From contig NC_017033.1 in NCBI RefSeq assembly GCF_000242255.2, forward strand, positions 1,302,001-1,366,000: a stretch of 64,000 bases of DNA. Reading direction: 5' to 3'. The notes under the pieces are model-generated. The model did no database searches, was not told where the DNA came from, and saw nothing but the letters and a program-made list of their open reading frames with translations. Below, in pieces: positions 45,613 to 55,243 of this stretch. The position numbers and the translations under genes are program-made. This DNA comes from Frateuria aurantia DSM 6220 (GTDB lineage Bacteria; Pseudomonadota; Gammaproteobacteria; Xanthomonadales; Rhodanobacteraceae). Each line of letters opens with the position of its first letter. Position 1 is the first letter of the stretch.

Positions 45613-45834
45613 TCAGGGGGCGCGCCAGTGACCGGGATTGCCCTTGTCAGTATGTCTGACACGGGCGACCAGCGGGCTGTGCCCGGCAATCCGAGCCGCC
45701 TGTATGGCTGCCGCCTGGGTCTTGTAATCCACCTGGTCGACGCGAGCGCCGTGGGCATATTCCAGGATGTAATCCTCGATCGCGGTACCTTCGGGTCGGC
45801 CCTTGGGGCGGGGTTCGACGTATACGTTGGGCAT
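45613..45834 (-). CDS. Small conserved hypothetical protein (DUF2188-like)
   Basis: A 73-residue protein starting at 45834 (PNVYVEPRPKGRPEG), after GGAG. The central YKTQAAAIQAARIAGHSP and VARVRHTDKGNPGHWR resemble small DUF2188-like proteins of proteobacteria, which have no known function. It is hydrophilic with no signal. Monocistronic by position. Confidence 0.65.
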   Translation of the reverse strand: MPNVYVEPRPKGRPEGTAIEDYILEYAHGARVDQVDYKTQAAAIQAARIAGHSPLVARVRHTDKGNPGHWRAP

Positions 45835-46156
45835 GCTTGGCTCCATGGGGCTGGCGCGTGATTGCGCCACAGACTAGATGGGGGTCGCGACGCGGGCATG
45901 CCAAGTCATGGTGGATGCCATCATATGCGTATCGGCATTCGATATATTGGTTCACCGGTCCAGGTGAGACTCAAGCTGCCATTGCTCAGCCTGTCCGAGG
46001 TCACTCGGTCGGGCTGGAGGGTCGTGGCTTGGCAGGCGTCGTGCATTCGCGGTCGGTGATCTCAGGTCAGCGGCTGCAGAGATCGGGCTGCCGATTTTTC
46101 CATGTCCGCCAGGCTGGTGTAGGCTGGCAGGATTCCACGGCAGCGATCGGACGGGT
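45835..46156. other. Divergent intergenic region
   Basis: It lies between the small hypothetical gene and the XRE regulator. No gene is seen. Confidence 0.4.
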
Positions 46157-46975
46157 ATGAATCAAGCCTTCAGGGACGGAGAGCTGGCTTCGGCACCCCG
46201 TGTGGACGAAGCGCAACGGCGGGAGTTGGGCGCTTTTCTGATGGCGTGCCGGACCCGGCTGGATCCAGCGGCCTTCGGCTTTTCGGGGCGGCATCGACGC
46301 ACGCCCGGTCTGCGCCGCGAAGAGGTCGCGCTGGCGGCCGAGGTCAGTGTCAGCTGGTATACCTGGATCGAGCAGGGCCGCAAGGTGCGGGCCTCGATGG
46401 AGGTGCTGGGCCGGCTGGCCATGGCCTTGCGGCTGAACGAGGCGGAGCGTCTGCATCTGTTTGCCTTGTCCGGTTACCCGGCGCCGGCCACCGACACGGA
46501 TGAAAGTCTGACCGACGGGCTGTCCCAGCTGGTGCTGGCCATGCAGCCGTTGCCGGCTTATATCCGCAATGCGCGCTTCGACATCCTGGTCTGGAATCCG
46601 GCGATTGCCGATCTGTTTGTGGACTACGGTGCGCTGCCGCCGGAGCAGCGCAATACGCTGTGGCTGATGTATCTGTATCCGCCCTACCGGCGGCAGATCG
46701 TCGAATGGGAGCGTGTCGCCCGTGGTTTGCTGGCCTCTTTGCGCGGTGCTTATGCCCGTGCCGATGACAAGGCTTCCTTCCTGCCCTTGCTGACGGCCCT
46801 GCAGGCCGGCAGCGAAGAATTCCGGCGCTGGTGGCCTGAACACGACGTGGATCGTTTCGACGAGGGCATCAAGCGCATCGAGCATCCCCGCCGCGGTCGC
46901 ATGGAGCTGCGCTATGTGGCCTTGATTCCGGAAAACCGGCCCGAGCTGTCGCTGGTGACTTATCTGCCGGTCTGA
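46157..46975 (+). CDS. XRE-family regulator with MmyB-like ligand domain
   Basis: A 272-residue transcription factor. The N-terminal HTH reads LGAFLMACRTRLDP, GLRREEVALAAEVSVSWYTW and IEQGRKVRAS. The C-terminal part (YIRNARFDILVWNPAIADLF, RGRMELRYVALIPENRP) is the MmyB-type domain, which binds fatty-acid-like ligands in characterised members. It precedes the dehydrogenase/acetolactate synthase pair on the same strand and probably controls it. Confidence 0.92.
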   Translation: MNQAFRDGELASAPRVDEAQRRELGAFLMACRTRLDPAAFGFSGRHRRTPGLRREEVALAAEVSVSWYTWIEQGRKVRASMEVLGRLAMALRLNEAERLHLFALSGYPAPATDTDESLTDGLSQLVLAMQPLPAYIRNARFDILVWNPAIADLFVDYGALPPEQRNTLWLMYLYPPYRRQIVEWERVARGLLASLRGAYARADDKASFLPLLTALQAGSEEFRRWWPEHDVDRFDEGIKRIEHPRRGRMELRYVALIPENRPELSLVTYLPV

Positions 46976-47126
46976 TGGATCCGGGCCTGCTGCAGACAGG
47001 GATTGGTGATCATAGGATGAGGGCAGGTCTTGTTGCGCGGGGGCGGCAGGTCCAGAGTGTGCAAGGCACTCCGGCGCCAGCAGCCTGCAAGGATGCGGCG
47101 CCCTCAACCTGAGGAGACATCCTGTC

Positions 47127-48527
47127 ATGTCCACCGCGACCTCCCCATCTACGACCGCCTCTGCTGTTTCTCGTGACCCGGCGAAAGATGCCGTCATTGC
47201 CGAATACCCCTTTGCCGATGATGCGCAGCTGGAAACCCTGCTGGCGCAAGCCGAGCAGGGTTTCCAGGTATGGCGCGGCACTTCGCTGCCGCGACGGGCC
47301 GACATCCTGCGTTCGATGGCTTCGGTGCTGCGCGAGCATCGTCATGAACTGGCCTTGCTGGCCACGGCCGAAATGGGCAAGACCGAGCGCGAATCGCTGG
47401 GCGAGGTCGAGAAGTGCGCGGTGCTGTGCGAGTGGTATGCCGAGCATGGTCCGGCCTGGCTGGCGAATGAGCCGACCTTGGTGCCCGATGCCAAGGCATA
47501 TGTCGCCTATCGTCCCCTGGGCGTGATATTGGCGGTGATGCCCTGGAATTTCCCCTACTGGCAGATCATGCGCGCGGCGGTGCCGATTTTGCTGGGTGGC
47601 AACGGCTATGTGGTCAAGCCTGCCGAAAACGTGGTCGGTTGCGCCTTGCGGCTGCACCAGCTGTGGCTGGAGGCCGGGCTGCCGGAGCATGTGTTCGAGG
47701 CAGTGAATCTGCAGCGCGAGCATGTCGCCACCGCCATTGCCGATCCCCGCATCGCGGCGGTCACCGTGACCGGCAGTGTCCAGGCCGGTCGCAGCATCGC
47801 GGCCTTGGCCGGCAAAGCCTTGAAGAAGGTGCTGCTGGAGCTGGGCGGTTCCGATCCCTTTATCGTGCTGGCCGATGCCGATCTGGAGGCGGCGGCCGAG
47901 GCGGCGGTGGCCGGACGGTTCCAGAATGCCGGCCAGGTCTGCATCGCCAGCAAGCGGCTGATCGTGGAGCGCAGCGTGCTGGAGCCGTTCACCGCGCTGG
48001 TGCTGGGCAAGGTCAGAGCCTTGAAAGTGGGCGATGGCCGGGATCCGGAGGTCAGGATGGGGCCGATGGCACGTCTGGATCTGCTGGAGCAATTGCATCA
48101 GCAGGTCCAGGACAGTGTGGCCGCCGGTGCACGCCTGCTGGAAGGCGGCAGACGCCTGCCGCGGGAAGGATTTTTCTATGCGCCGACGGTGCTGGCGGAT
48201 GTGGCTCCGGGGCAGCCGGCTTTCGATGGCGAAACGTTCGGTCCGGTGGCGGCCCTGATCGAAGCACGCGATGCCGAACATGCCGTCGAACTGGCCAATC
48301 ACAGTGATTACGGCCTCAGTGGTGCCTTGTGGACGGCTGATGTCGAGCGCGCCCATAAGCTGGCGGCCGGACTGGTGACGGGGGCGGTATTCATCAACGG
48401 CAGCTCCACCTCGGACCCGCGCGTACCGATCGGCGGCGTCAAGCAGAGCGGTTTCGGCCGGGAACTGTCGCATTTCGGGCTGCGTGAATTCGTCAATGCC
48501 CAGACGGTATGGCTGGATCGGCGTTGA
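47127..48527 (+). CDS. NAD(P)-dependent aldehyde (succinate-semialdehyde) dehydrogenase
   Basis: A 466-residue class I aldehyde dehydrogenase of the Sad/GabD type: MPWNFPYWQIMRAAVP for the catalytic Asn region, catalytic Glu in LLELGGSDPF and nucleophile Cys in GQVCIASKR at about residue 272. AGGAG sits before the ATG at 47127. Followed by an acetolactate synthase 41 bases downstream; the pair recurs in Pseudomonas-like genomes. It oxidises semialdehydes or small aldehydes; exact substrate uncertain. Confidence 0.93.
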   Translation: MSTATSPSTTASAVSRDPAKDAVIAEYPFADDAQLETLLAQAEQGFQVWRGTSLPRRADILRSMASVLREHRHELALLATAEMGKTERESLGEVEKCAVLCEWYAEHGPAWLANEPTLVPDAKAYVAYRPLGVILAVMPWNFPYWQIMRAAVPILLGGNGYVVKPAENVVGCALRLHQLWLEAGLPEHVFEAVNLQREHVATAIADPRIAAVTVTGSVQAGRSIAALAGKALKKVLLELGGSDPFIVLADADLEAAAEAAVAGRFQNAGQVCIASKRLIVERSVLEPFTALVLGKVRALKVGDGRDPEVRMGPMARLDLLEQLHQQVQDSVAAGARLLEGGRRLPREGFFYAPTVLADVAPGQPAFDGETFGPVAALIEARDAEHAVELANHSDYGLSGALWTADVERAHKLAAGLVTGAVFINGSSTSDPRVPIGGVKQSGFGRELSHFGLREFVNAQTVWLDRR

Positions 48528-48567
48528 TCCGTTCCGCGTTTTCTTTTTATTGATCGAGGAAAGTGTG

Positions 48568-50220
48568 ATGTCCAAAGGTTCGGATCTGCTGGTGGCCGCC
48601 CTGGAAAACGAAGGGGTGGACACCATCTTCGGCATTCCCGGCGAGGAAAACCTGGATGTGGTGGAGTCCCTGCGCAAGTCGTCGATCCGGCTGGTGCTGA
48701 CTCGCCATGAGCAGGCCGCGGCTTTCATGGCGGCGACCTATGGACGGCTGACCGGGCGCCCGGGTGTCTGTCTGGCTACCCTGGGCCCGGGGGCGCTGAA
48801 TTTCACCACCGGTGCGGCCTATGCGCATCTGGGCGCGATGCCGATGATCATGCTGACCGGGCAGAAAGGGGTGATGTCCAATCGCCAGGCCCAGTTCCAG
48901 ATCGTCGATATCGTCAACACCATGCGGCCGCTGACCAAGCTGGCGCGCCAGATCGTGTCGCCGGCCATGATTCCCACCGTGGTACGGGAGGCCTTCCGGG
49001 TGGCAATGGACGGCCGGCCGGGGCCGGTGCACCTGGAATTGCCGGAAGACATTGCCGCCATGCCTTGCGAACCGGTTCCAGTGGTGCCATTGCATCCACT
49101 GAATCGACCGGTGGCCGCCGCGGCGGCGCTGGATCATGCGGCCGATTTGCTGCGTCAGGCGCAGCGTCCTCTGATCATGCTGGGCGCGGCAGCTTCGCGC
49201 CCCGATTCAAGCGAGGCCCTGTCGGCCTTCGTTCGTCGCAGCGGCATTCCCTTCTTCACCACCCAGATGGGCAAGGGGGCGGTTTCCGGCAGCTCGGACC
49301 TGTATATGGGAACCGCGGCATTGTCGGAGCGCGACTATGTCCATGAGGCCATCGATCAGGCCGACGTCATTGTCTCGATCGGGCATGATATCTGCGAAAA
49401 ACCGCCGTTCATGATGCGAGCCGGCGGCCCCACCGTCATCCATGTCGGCTACCAGCCCGCCGGAGTGGAGCAGGTCTACTTTCCCCAGGCCGAGATCGTC
49501 GGCGACATCGGTGCCTCGCTGGCCCTGCTGGCGGATCGTATCGAAGGCCGGCTGCCGCAGGCGCAGGCCTTGCTGCCTTTGCGCGAAGGCATTCTCGCGC
49601 ATCTTACCGAGTCCGCGGAGCAGAATGGCTTTGTTCCGCAGCGCCTTGTCGCCGACGTGCGCAAGGTCATGCCGGATGACGGGATCCTGTCGCTGGACAA
49701 TGGCATGTACAAGATCTGGTTCGCACGGCAATACCGTACCCATGTCGCCAACACCTTGCTGCTGGACAATGCCCTCGCCACCATGGGCGCCGGGCTGCCG
49801 GCCGCGATGATGGCGGCCATGTTGTATCCGCAGCGGCGGGTAATGGCCATCTGCGGTGACGGCGGCTTCATGATGAACAGTCAGGAGCTGGAAACGGCCG
49901 TGCGTCTGAAGCTGAATCTGGTGGTGCTGGTGCTCAATGACCACGCCTACGGCATGATCCGCTGGAAGCAGGCCGTGGATGGTTTTTCCGACTACGGCAT
50001 GACCTTCGGCAATCCCGATTTCGAGCTGTATGCCCAGGCGTTCGGTTGCCAGGGTCATGACATCAAGGATATCGGCGACTTCGTGCCGACCCTGGAGGCT
50101 GCCTTTCAGGCGGGCGGCGTGCATGTGGTCTCGGTGCCGGTGGACTACAGCGAGAACGAGCGCGTGCTGGTCAAGGAGCTGGCGGCGGCCTTTCCCCGGC
50201 GTGAGGTGGTACCGGCCTGA
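48568..50220 (+). CDS. Acetolactate synthase large-subunit-like ThDP enzyme (AlsS type)
   Basis: A 550-residue thiamine-diphosphate enzyme that condenses two pyruvates to acetolactate, or acts on related 2-oxo acids. The catalytic Glu lies in TRHEQAAAFMA near residue 50. The ThDP/Mg motif runs from GDGGFMMNSQELETAV to VLNDHAYGMI. Start is the ATG at 48568; 28 codons of open frame upstream overlap the dehydrogenase. No regulatory small subunit or alsD is adjacent, which points to a catabolic rather than biosynthetic role. Confidence 0.92.
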   Translation: MSKGSDLLVAALENEGVDTIFGIPGEENLDVVESLRKSSIRLVLTRHEQAAAFMAATYGRLTGRPGVCLATLGPGALNFTTGAAYAHLGAMPMIMLTGQKGVMSNRQAQFQIVDIVNTMRPLTKLARQIVSPAMIPTVVREAFRVAMDGRPGPVHLELPEDIAAMPCEPVPVVPLHPLNRPVAAAAALDHAADLLRQAQRPLIMLGAAASRPDSSEALSAFVRRSGIPFFTTQMGKGAVSGSSDLYMGTAALSERDYVHEAIDQADVIVSIGHDICEKPPFMMRAGGPTVIHVGYQPAGVEQVYFPQAEIVGDIGASLALLADRIEGRLPQAQALLPLREGILAHLTESAEQNGFVPQRLVADVRKVMPDDGILSLDNGMYKIWFARQYRTHVANTLLLDNALATMGAGLPAAMMAAMLYPQRRVMAICGDGGFMMNSQELETAVRLKLNLVVLVLNDHAYGMIRWKQAVDGFSDYGMTFGNPDFELYAQAFGCQGHDIKDIGDFVPTLEAAFQAGGVHVVSVPVDYSENERVLVKELAAAFPRREVVPA

Positions 50221-50229
50221 GAACCGGGC

Positions 50230-50261
50230 AAGCACGGCGATCGAATCGGGTCGCCGTGCTT
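50230..50261 (+). terminator. Hairpin after the acetolactate synthase gene
   Basis: A perfect 11-bp stem (AAGCACGGCGA and TCGCCGTGCTT) with a ten-base loop begins ten bases after the stop at 50220. No T-run follows, so termination may be weak or Rho-assisted. Confidence 0.5.
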
Positions 50262-50308
50262 GCATGCCCTCATGACCGGGCGGGGTGCTGGCCCGGAAAG
50301 CGGGCATG

Positions 50309-50330
50309 AAAAAGGCGGCCGCGGCCGCCT
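50309..50330 (-). terminator. Rho-independent terminator of tRNA-Cys
   Basis: On the minus strand an all-GC palindrome (AGGCGGCC and GGCCGCCT around GC) is followed by five T. It begins 15 bases after the tRNA-Cys 3' end. Confidence 0.75.
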
Positions 50331-50345
50331 GATTCAATCATAATT

Positions 50346-50419
50346 TGGAGGCCAGGGTCGGAATCGAACCGGCGTACACGGCTTTGCAGGCCGCTGCATG
50401 ACCACTCTGCCACCTAGCC
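50346..50419 (-). tRNA. tRNA-Cys (GCA)
   Basis: A 74-base gene on the minus strand: acceptor GGCTAGG pairs with CCTGGCC (one G-T pair), anticodon loop CTGCAAA gives GCA, T-loop TTCGATT, and TCCA at the 3' end. The only cysteine tRNA in the window; no integrase lies next to it. Confidence 0.96.
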
Positions 50420-50810
50420 AACACGGTATCCGCCGTAGCGGATCAGTCCGGCAAAAGCATGAAACAGCAAGCTGGATCATCTCGTGCGTTTCTGTCAGTG
50501 CTGATCATCGATCAGTACTGCCGAGCCAGCTATTCTATAGCAGCGCAAGCATCTCCGCCAGCCCCTTTGAAGAAAATCTTTCGTCGAGCTCCCGCGGGAA
50601 CTGAGCAGACCACCGGCAGCGGCAGGCTGTCCCGGCAGAATCGCGCTGCCATCAATGGCTGTTGGCCGGGATTTGCAGGCGCAGGCGTATCGCGGATCTT
50701 GCATGGCGATGGAATATTGTGTCGGGTTATGTCGTGCTCTTCGGTTTAGGATCTGTCTTGGGGACCCGGCTTGACCTGGGTGCAGTGTTGGGCAAACCAC
50801 AGGACGCGTC
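50420..50810. other. Intergenic stretch without a recognisable gene
   Basis: Upstream of tRNA-Cys on one side and of a hypothetical gene on the other. No gene or repeat is recognised. Confidence 0.4.
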
Positions 50811-51521
50811 ATGGCATTGGGCAAGGCAGAAATGGATCAGTGGTTCAGTTTCCTCGGTTATGGGGCAATCGATGCCGCCGTCTGGTTTGTCGGTATCGAG
50901 CCTGGCGGTGATCCGAGTCAGCGGGGGACTGATCAGACGCTGAGCCTCAAGCCCGTAGGCGATGATCAAGTGCGGTGGGATCCCTGCCCGGAGCCAGTGC
51001 CAGCGTCCCAGCGACTGTCTTTGGCCTGGCGCCGTCCGCTGGAAATCATGGCCAAGCTGAACGGGGCGCCCGCAGGCGCAGATCTGCGGGTGAATTGGGA
51101 CCAGCGCTGGTCCCATGTGATGGCTGCCAATATGGCGCCGCTGCCTAGAATTCGTGAAACCGATCGCCATATGGGACTGGATCGGCAGGCGTACCGTGAT
51201 CAGGTGCGAACGCAGCGTGGCCCCTTGTTTGCTCGCCTGTTCAATGATCGACAAGCCCTGCCGCAGTTGCGGGTCATGGTATTTCACGGTCTGGGAGCCT
51301 GGCGTCACTACCAATTCGGTCATCAATTCAGCGTCGAGCCTGAAGCTTCCTGGCCAAGCATCCCGGGAGCGCCCGCCTTTAAAACAGTATGCGACATGGG
51401 TCGCCGGCGAGTGATTGTGGGGCCGAGTCTGACCCGTGCCAGCCGGGTCTCCTGCGATGCACTGACCGAGCAATTGCGGGTCTGGAGCAGGCAGGACGAT
51501 GATTGGCGGACGACCATCTGA
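50811..51521 (+). CDS. Hypothetical protein with uracil-glycosylase-like start motif
   Basis: A 236-residue cytosolic protein, start at 50811 after AGGA. The segment VWFVGIEPGGDP near residue 25 resembles the active-site strand of the uracil-DNA-glycosylase superfamily (x-x-G-x-x-P-G). A later VMVFHGLGAWRHY could be the C-terminal strand. Overall similarity is too weak to assign function. Aromatic-rich; no export signal. Stands alone between tRNA-Cys and the deaminase gene. Confidence 0.6.
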   Translation: MALGKAEMDQWFSFLGYGAIDAAVWFVGIEPGGDPSQRGTDQTLSLKPVGDDQVRWDPCPEPVPASQRLSLAWRRPLEIMAKLNGAPAGADLRVNWDQRWSHVMAANMAPLPRIRETDRHMGLDRQAYRDQVRTQRGPLFARLFNDRQALPQLRVMVFHGLGAWRHYQFGHQFSVEPEASWPSIPGAPAFKTVCDMGRRRVIVGPSLTRASRVSCDALTEQLRVWSRQDDDWRTTI

Positions 51522-51805
51522 TTGTGGAAACTGCGATGCAGTACCACTCTGTGGTGAGCGGCCGAGGATACCGGAAAGATCAGCAGATCAATTCGCTGCT
51601 CTAGTACAGGCCTGGCCGCTTTGAGTCCCGTCGCAGACCTCGGTCAGCGACGGCTCCGCATGGACGCCATGGTCATGGATGCACGGCTTTGAACGGGATC
51701 GAAGGCTGGTCTCAAAACCTGGATTTGAAGTTCAGCATCGGGGTGTGGTTGCCTGAATCCAGAACCTGGCGGGGTACGATGCCGCGGCGGGAGGTCCGCC
51801 GAATT

Positions 51806-52249
51806 TCAGGCTGAAGCGTCGTTCGCAGTGAATTCCATGACTTCGATACCGGCTTCGCCGAAATAGGCCAGGGAGGCAGACGCGGAGCTGGCCCAGCGGC
51901 CCAGATCGCCACCGGCATACACCACCCGGCGGATGCCGGCCTGGATAATGTGCGCGGCGCATCGATCACAAGGGGGCAGCGGGGTGACATACAAGGTCAG
52001 GCCTTCGGTCGGCTCGCGGGCATGCAGGATGGCATTCATCTCGGCATGGATGGTACGGCTGAGCTTGCGGTCGCGATCCAGTCCGCCGTCATCTTCGAGG
52101 CTGCGCGGATAACCGTTGTATCCGGTGGAGACGATGCGCTTCTGTTGCGGATGCACCAGCACGGCGCCCACCTTGGTGGAGGGGTCCTTGCTCCAGCTGG
52201 CGACCAGTCGCGCCACGTCCATGAATCGTTGATCCCATTTGTCCAGCAT
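51806..52249 (-). CDS. dCMP/cytidine deaminase family protein (ComEB-like)
   Basis: A 147-residue zinc deaminase. The zinc and proton-shuttle motif is TIHAEMNAI, followed by the Cys pair in PLPPCDRCAAHII. N-terminal FMDVARLVASWSKDPSTKVG is typical of deoxycytidylate deaminases, which supply dUMP for thymidylate synthesis. Single gene, convergent with the hypothetical gene upstream and divergent from tsaB. Confidence 0.92.
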   Translation of the reverse strand: MLDKWDQRFMDVARLVASWSKDPSTKVGAVLVHPQQKRIVSTGYNGYPRSLEDDGGLDRDRKLSRTIHAEMNAILHAREPTEGLTLYVTPLPPCDRCAAHIIQAGIRRVVYAGGDLGRWASSASASLAYFGEAGIEVMEFTANDASA

Positions 52250-52391
52250 GGTGGCTCCCGCATCGCCGGCAGGGGAGGCCGGCGGGTATTGTCGATGATG
52301 AGCGGCCTACTATAACCGAGGTGACTGGTCCGCCCGGCTCTGGCAGCCCTGACCGTCCGCGGGATTGCACGGAGTCCGGTATCATGCGCGG

Positions 52392-53087
52392 ATGAAACTG
52401 CTTGCCATCGAGACCACCACCGAATCCTGCTCCGCCGCTCTGGTCATCGGCGATGCCCTGATCCAGCGCAGCGAGCTGGCGCCGCGGCGTCATGCCGAAC
52501 GGATCCTGCCGATGATCGACGAACTGCTGGCCGAGGGCGGCATCCATCGCCATGCGCTGGACGTATTGGCGGTCGGTCGCGGGCCAGGGGCGTTTACCGG
52601 GGTCCGGCTGGGCATCTCGCTGGCTCAGGGCATGGCCCTGGGGCTGGATCGCCCCCTGATCGGGGTGTCCTCGCTGGAAGCATTGGCCTTGGGGGCGCCA
52701 CTGGAGTCCGGGCATGTGCTGACCGTGATCGATGCCCGCATGGGCGAGCTGTATGCTGCGGCCTGGCGTCGGGACGAGACGGGTGTCCTGCATTTGCAGG
52801 GACGCGAGCAAGTCGTCGCGGCGGCGGCGCTGGCATGTCCCGAAGCGCCGGCCTGGGCGGTGATCGGAACCGGCTGGCGGGTGGATGCCGAGACCTTGCG
52901 CTCCAGGCTGGGCGCGGCCATCGAGTGGGCCGAAGGCGAGCGCTACCCCCAGGCCTTGGCCGTGGCCCAGCTGGCCGCTGAAAAATTCCGACGTGGCGAA
53001 GCGGTGGCACCGGAACAGGTGCAGCCGGTCTATTTGCGCGACAAGGTGGCCGAAACACTGGCCGAGCGGGCTGCCCGCAAGAGCTGA
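52392..53087 (+). CDS. tsaB: tRNA threonylcarbamoyladenosine biosynthesis protein TsaB
   Basis: A 231-residue ASKHA-fold protein. With TsaD and TsaE it transfers threonylcarbamoyl to A37 of ANN-decoding tRNAs. N-terminal LLAIETTTESCSAAL, then RRHAERILPMIDELL, GRGPGAFTGVRLGISLAQG and VIDARMGELYAA are diagnostic. The ATG at 52392 gives the family start; a longer frame upstream is not supported. Confidence 0.95.
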   Translation: MKLLAIETTTESCSAALVIGDALIQRSELAPRRHAERILPMIDELLAEGGIHRHALDVLAVGRGPGAFTGVRLGISLAQGMALGLDRPLIGVSSLEALALGAPLESGHVLTVIDARMGELYAAAWRRDETGVLHLQGREQVVAAAALACPEAPAWAVIGTGWRVDAETLRSRLGAAIEWAEGERYPQALAVAQLAAEKFRRGEAVAPEQVQPVYLRDKVAETLAERAARKS

Positions 53088-53235
53088 AGGCTTTGATGAG
53101 CTGCCGCAACACGGGTTGCTCGCATGGCGGTCGATCGTGGCTCCGACTCCGCCCCGTCCGTAGGCAGCAGGTTCTTAATCAAAAGCCAACAAACCCGGCC
53201 TATGCTTGGATCCCCTTGAAGATCAGGCTTGCCTC

Positions 53236-53898
53236 GTGAACCTGTTGCTGGTGGAAGATGATGCCATGCTGGCCGAAGCCATTTGTGATGGCATATGTCA
53301 GCAGGGCTGGCGGATCGACCATGCTCTGGATGCCGGGGCGGCCAGGTCGCGTCTGGTGGAGCATGCTTATGCGGCCGTCCTGCTGGATATAGGCTTGGGT
53401 ACCGGATCGGGGCTGGATGTGTTGCGTTATCTGCGCGGGCGTTACGATACGGTTCCGGTGCTGATATTGACGGCACGCGGACAGCTGAGTGACCGGATCC
53501 GGGGGCTGGATGCCGGTGCCGACGATTATCTCGTCAAGCCTTTCCAGTTGGCTGAGCTTTTTGCACGAGTCCGTGCCGTCATCCGTCGCAGCGAGGGACA
53601 AGTGGTACCGTCGTACATCCACGCCCCGCTGGTGCTGGACCCGGTTCGGCGTCAGGTAACTCTGGACAATGAGCCGGTGGCATTGAGCGTGCACGAATAC
53701 CAGTTGCTGCTCACGCTGCTGAAGCGGCGGGGACATATCGTGACGCGCGATGAACTGGAACTGGCCATCTATGGTCATCCTGGAGGCGTCGGCAGCAATA
53801 CGGTTTCGGTTTTCGTGCATCAACTGCGGCGCAAGCTTGGCGACGGGCTGATCCATACTGTGCATGGTCATGGCTACACAGTGAAGGATCCGGCATGA
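53236..53898 (+). CDS. OmpR/PhoB-type response regulator
   Basis: About 220 residues from a GTG at 53236 (NLLLVEDDAMLAEAI). An in-frame TTG ten codons upstream is possible. Receiver domain: acidic pair EDD, phospho-acceptor Asp in LLDIGLGTGSG near residue 50, Thr in LTARG and Lys in YLVKPF. C-terminal winged helix: LSVHEYQLLLTLLKRRGHIV and NTVSVFVHQLRRKLGDG. Overlaps its kinase gene by ATGA. PmrA/QseB-like; target genes unknown, the adjacent lipoprotein is a candidate. Confidence 0.93.
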   Translation: MNLLLVEDDAMLAEAICDGICQQGWRIDHALDAGAARSRLVEHAYAAVLLDIGLGTGSGLDVLRYLRGRYDTVPVLILTARGQLSDRIRGLDAGADDYLVKPFQLAELFARVRAVIRRSEGQVVPSYIHAPLVLDPVRRQVTLDNEPVALSVHEYQLLLTLLKRRGHIVTRDELELAIYGHPGGVGSNTVSVFVHQLRRKLGDGLIHTVHGHGYTVKDPA

Positions 53899-55064
53899 GG
53901 TCGATGCAATGGCGTCTCTTGAGCATGCTGTGTTGTGTCATTGCATTGGCCTGGTGCATCTCTCTCTCCATGAGCGTGACCTATCTGATTGTGGGGCCCG
54001 ACATCGGCTGGCGGGTCGAGCTGCATGCCATGGGAGATGCATTGGCCCGGCATTTGCCGGCGGCCTGGTTCGGTTCGCCCGGGACAGCTCGAGACGCCGC
54101 GAGGCCCGGACTGCTGCCCAGTCGGACTCAGCCCGCCGAGATCGGTGCCATGTTGACCGCGATGTTGTTGAATACGGTGGAATTGGTCGTGATGGGTTTG
54201 CTGTTGTGGCGGGCTGTCGTGACTGCGTTGCGCCCGTTGAGGTCAACTTCCGAGAGTCTGAGCAGTCGCCGCGCCTTTGATCTTTCGCCGGTGCCGGTCG
54301 AAGCGCTGCCTACGGAGCTTCAGCCCTTGCTGCAATCGTTCAATGCCATGCTGGTACGTCTTGATTCGGCCATGCAGATGGAGCGCCAGTTCATCGCCGA
54401 TGCGGCTCACGAGCTGCGCACTCCCTTGGCGGCACTGCATCTGCAGGCCGAAGTGGCTCTTGCCGCGGGGACCTTGCAAGGCAAGGATCAGGCGCTGGGC
54501 AAGCTGATCGACGTGTCTTTGCGCACCCACCGGCTGGCGGAGCAGCTGCTGGACACGGCAAGGCTGGAGGCGGGACTGCATCGCTGTGGGCGCGAACCAC
54601 TTGATCTGCTGGTGGTTTGCCGCATGATCATCGACGACTTCTGGATTCAGGCAGCACGCCGCGATTGCCGGCTGGATCTCGACGGGAGTGCCTGCCTGTT
54701 GACATGCGATCCGGATGAAATCGGCATCCTGATCCGCAATCTGGTCGATAACGCGATCCGGCATGGCCACGTCGGGGGCAGGGTGCGTCTGCGTTGTGGA
54801 TATTTGCGGCGGGGGGATCTGCTGCACCCCATGCTGGAGATCGAGGATGACGGGCCCGGCGTGGCCGCCGAGGAGCGCCAAGCCATTTTTACCCGTTTCC
54901 ATCGTGCAGGCGGTGCATCCGGAAGGGGGAGTGGCATCGGCTTGTCGCTGGTGGCTGCCATCGCCGAAAACCATGAAGCCACCATCGAGACCGGCTGCGG
55001 TCCTGGATGGAAGGGGTTCAGGCTGCGAGTGGTCTTCCCGTCACAGCTTGGCGGCCAGGGCTGA
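53895..55064 (+). CDS. Sensor histidine kinase (PmrB/QseC-like)
   Basis: A 389-residue inner-membrane kinase partnered with the upstream regulator. Two transmembrane segments (~12-32 and ~88-108) enclose a short periplasmic loop of ~55 residues. H-box is FIADAAHELRTPLAALH near residue 170, N-box NLVDNAIRH, G boxes DDGPGV and GSGIGLSLV. The small sensor loop suggests sensing of membrane state or ions. Confidence 0.93.
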   Translation: MRSMQWRLLSMLCCVIALAWCISLSMSVTYLIVGPDIGWRVELHAMGDALARHLPAAWFGSPGTARDAARPGLLPSRTQPAEIGAMLTAMLLNTVELVVMGLLLWRAVVTALRPLRSTSESLSSRRAFDLSPVPVEALPTELQPLLQSFNAMLVRLDSAMQMERQFIADAAHELRTPLAALHLQAEVALAAGTLQGKDQALGKLIDVSLRTHRLAEQLLDTARLEAGLHRCGREPLDLLVVCRMIIDDFWIQAARRDCRLDLDGSACLLTCDPDEIGILIRNLVDNAIRHGHVGGRVRLRCGYLRRGDLLHPMLEIEDDGPGVAAEERQAIFTRFHRAGGASGRGSGIGLSLVAAIAENHEATIETGCGPGWKGFRLRVVFPSQLGGQG

Positions 55065-55243
55065 CTGGTCCGGATCTCGTGTGGATCCCCATGGGCAGGT
55101 GCACTCCATCATGGGGGGGGCGTGCGGCTAATGAATTCCTAAAAACCAGTGCCTAGCATGGCGTTGTCGGTCCGGTCCCGCGGCCGGCTCCTGCACCGGT
55201 CCTGCACCGGGAAAATCCATTTCGCCATCAGGAAATCATTATC

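Noticed and set aside
45061-45861. Plus-strand open frame across the GH32 5' end and the small hypothetical gene
   Set aside because: It overlaps two supported minus-strand genes and has no recognisable domain.
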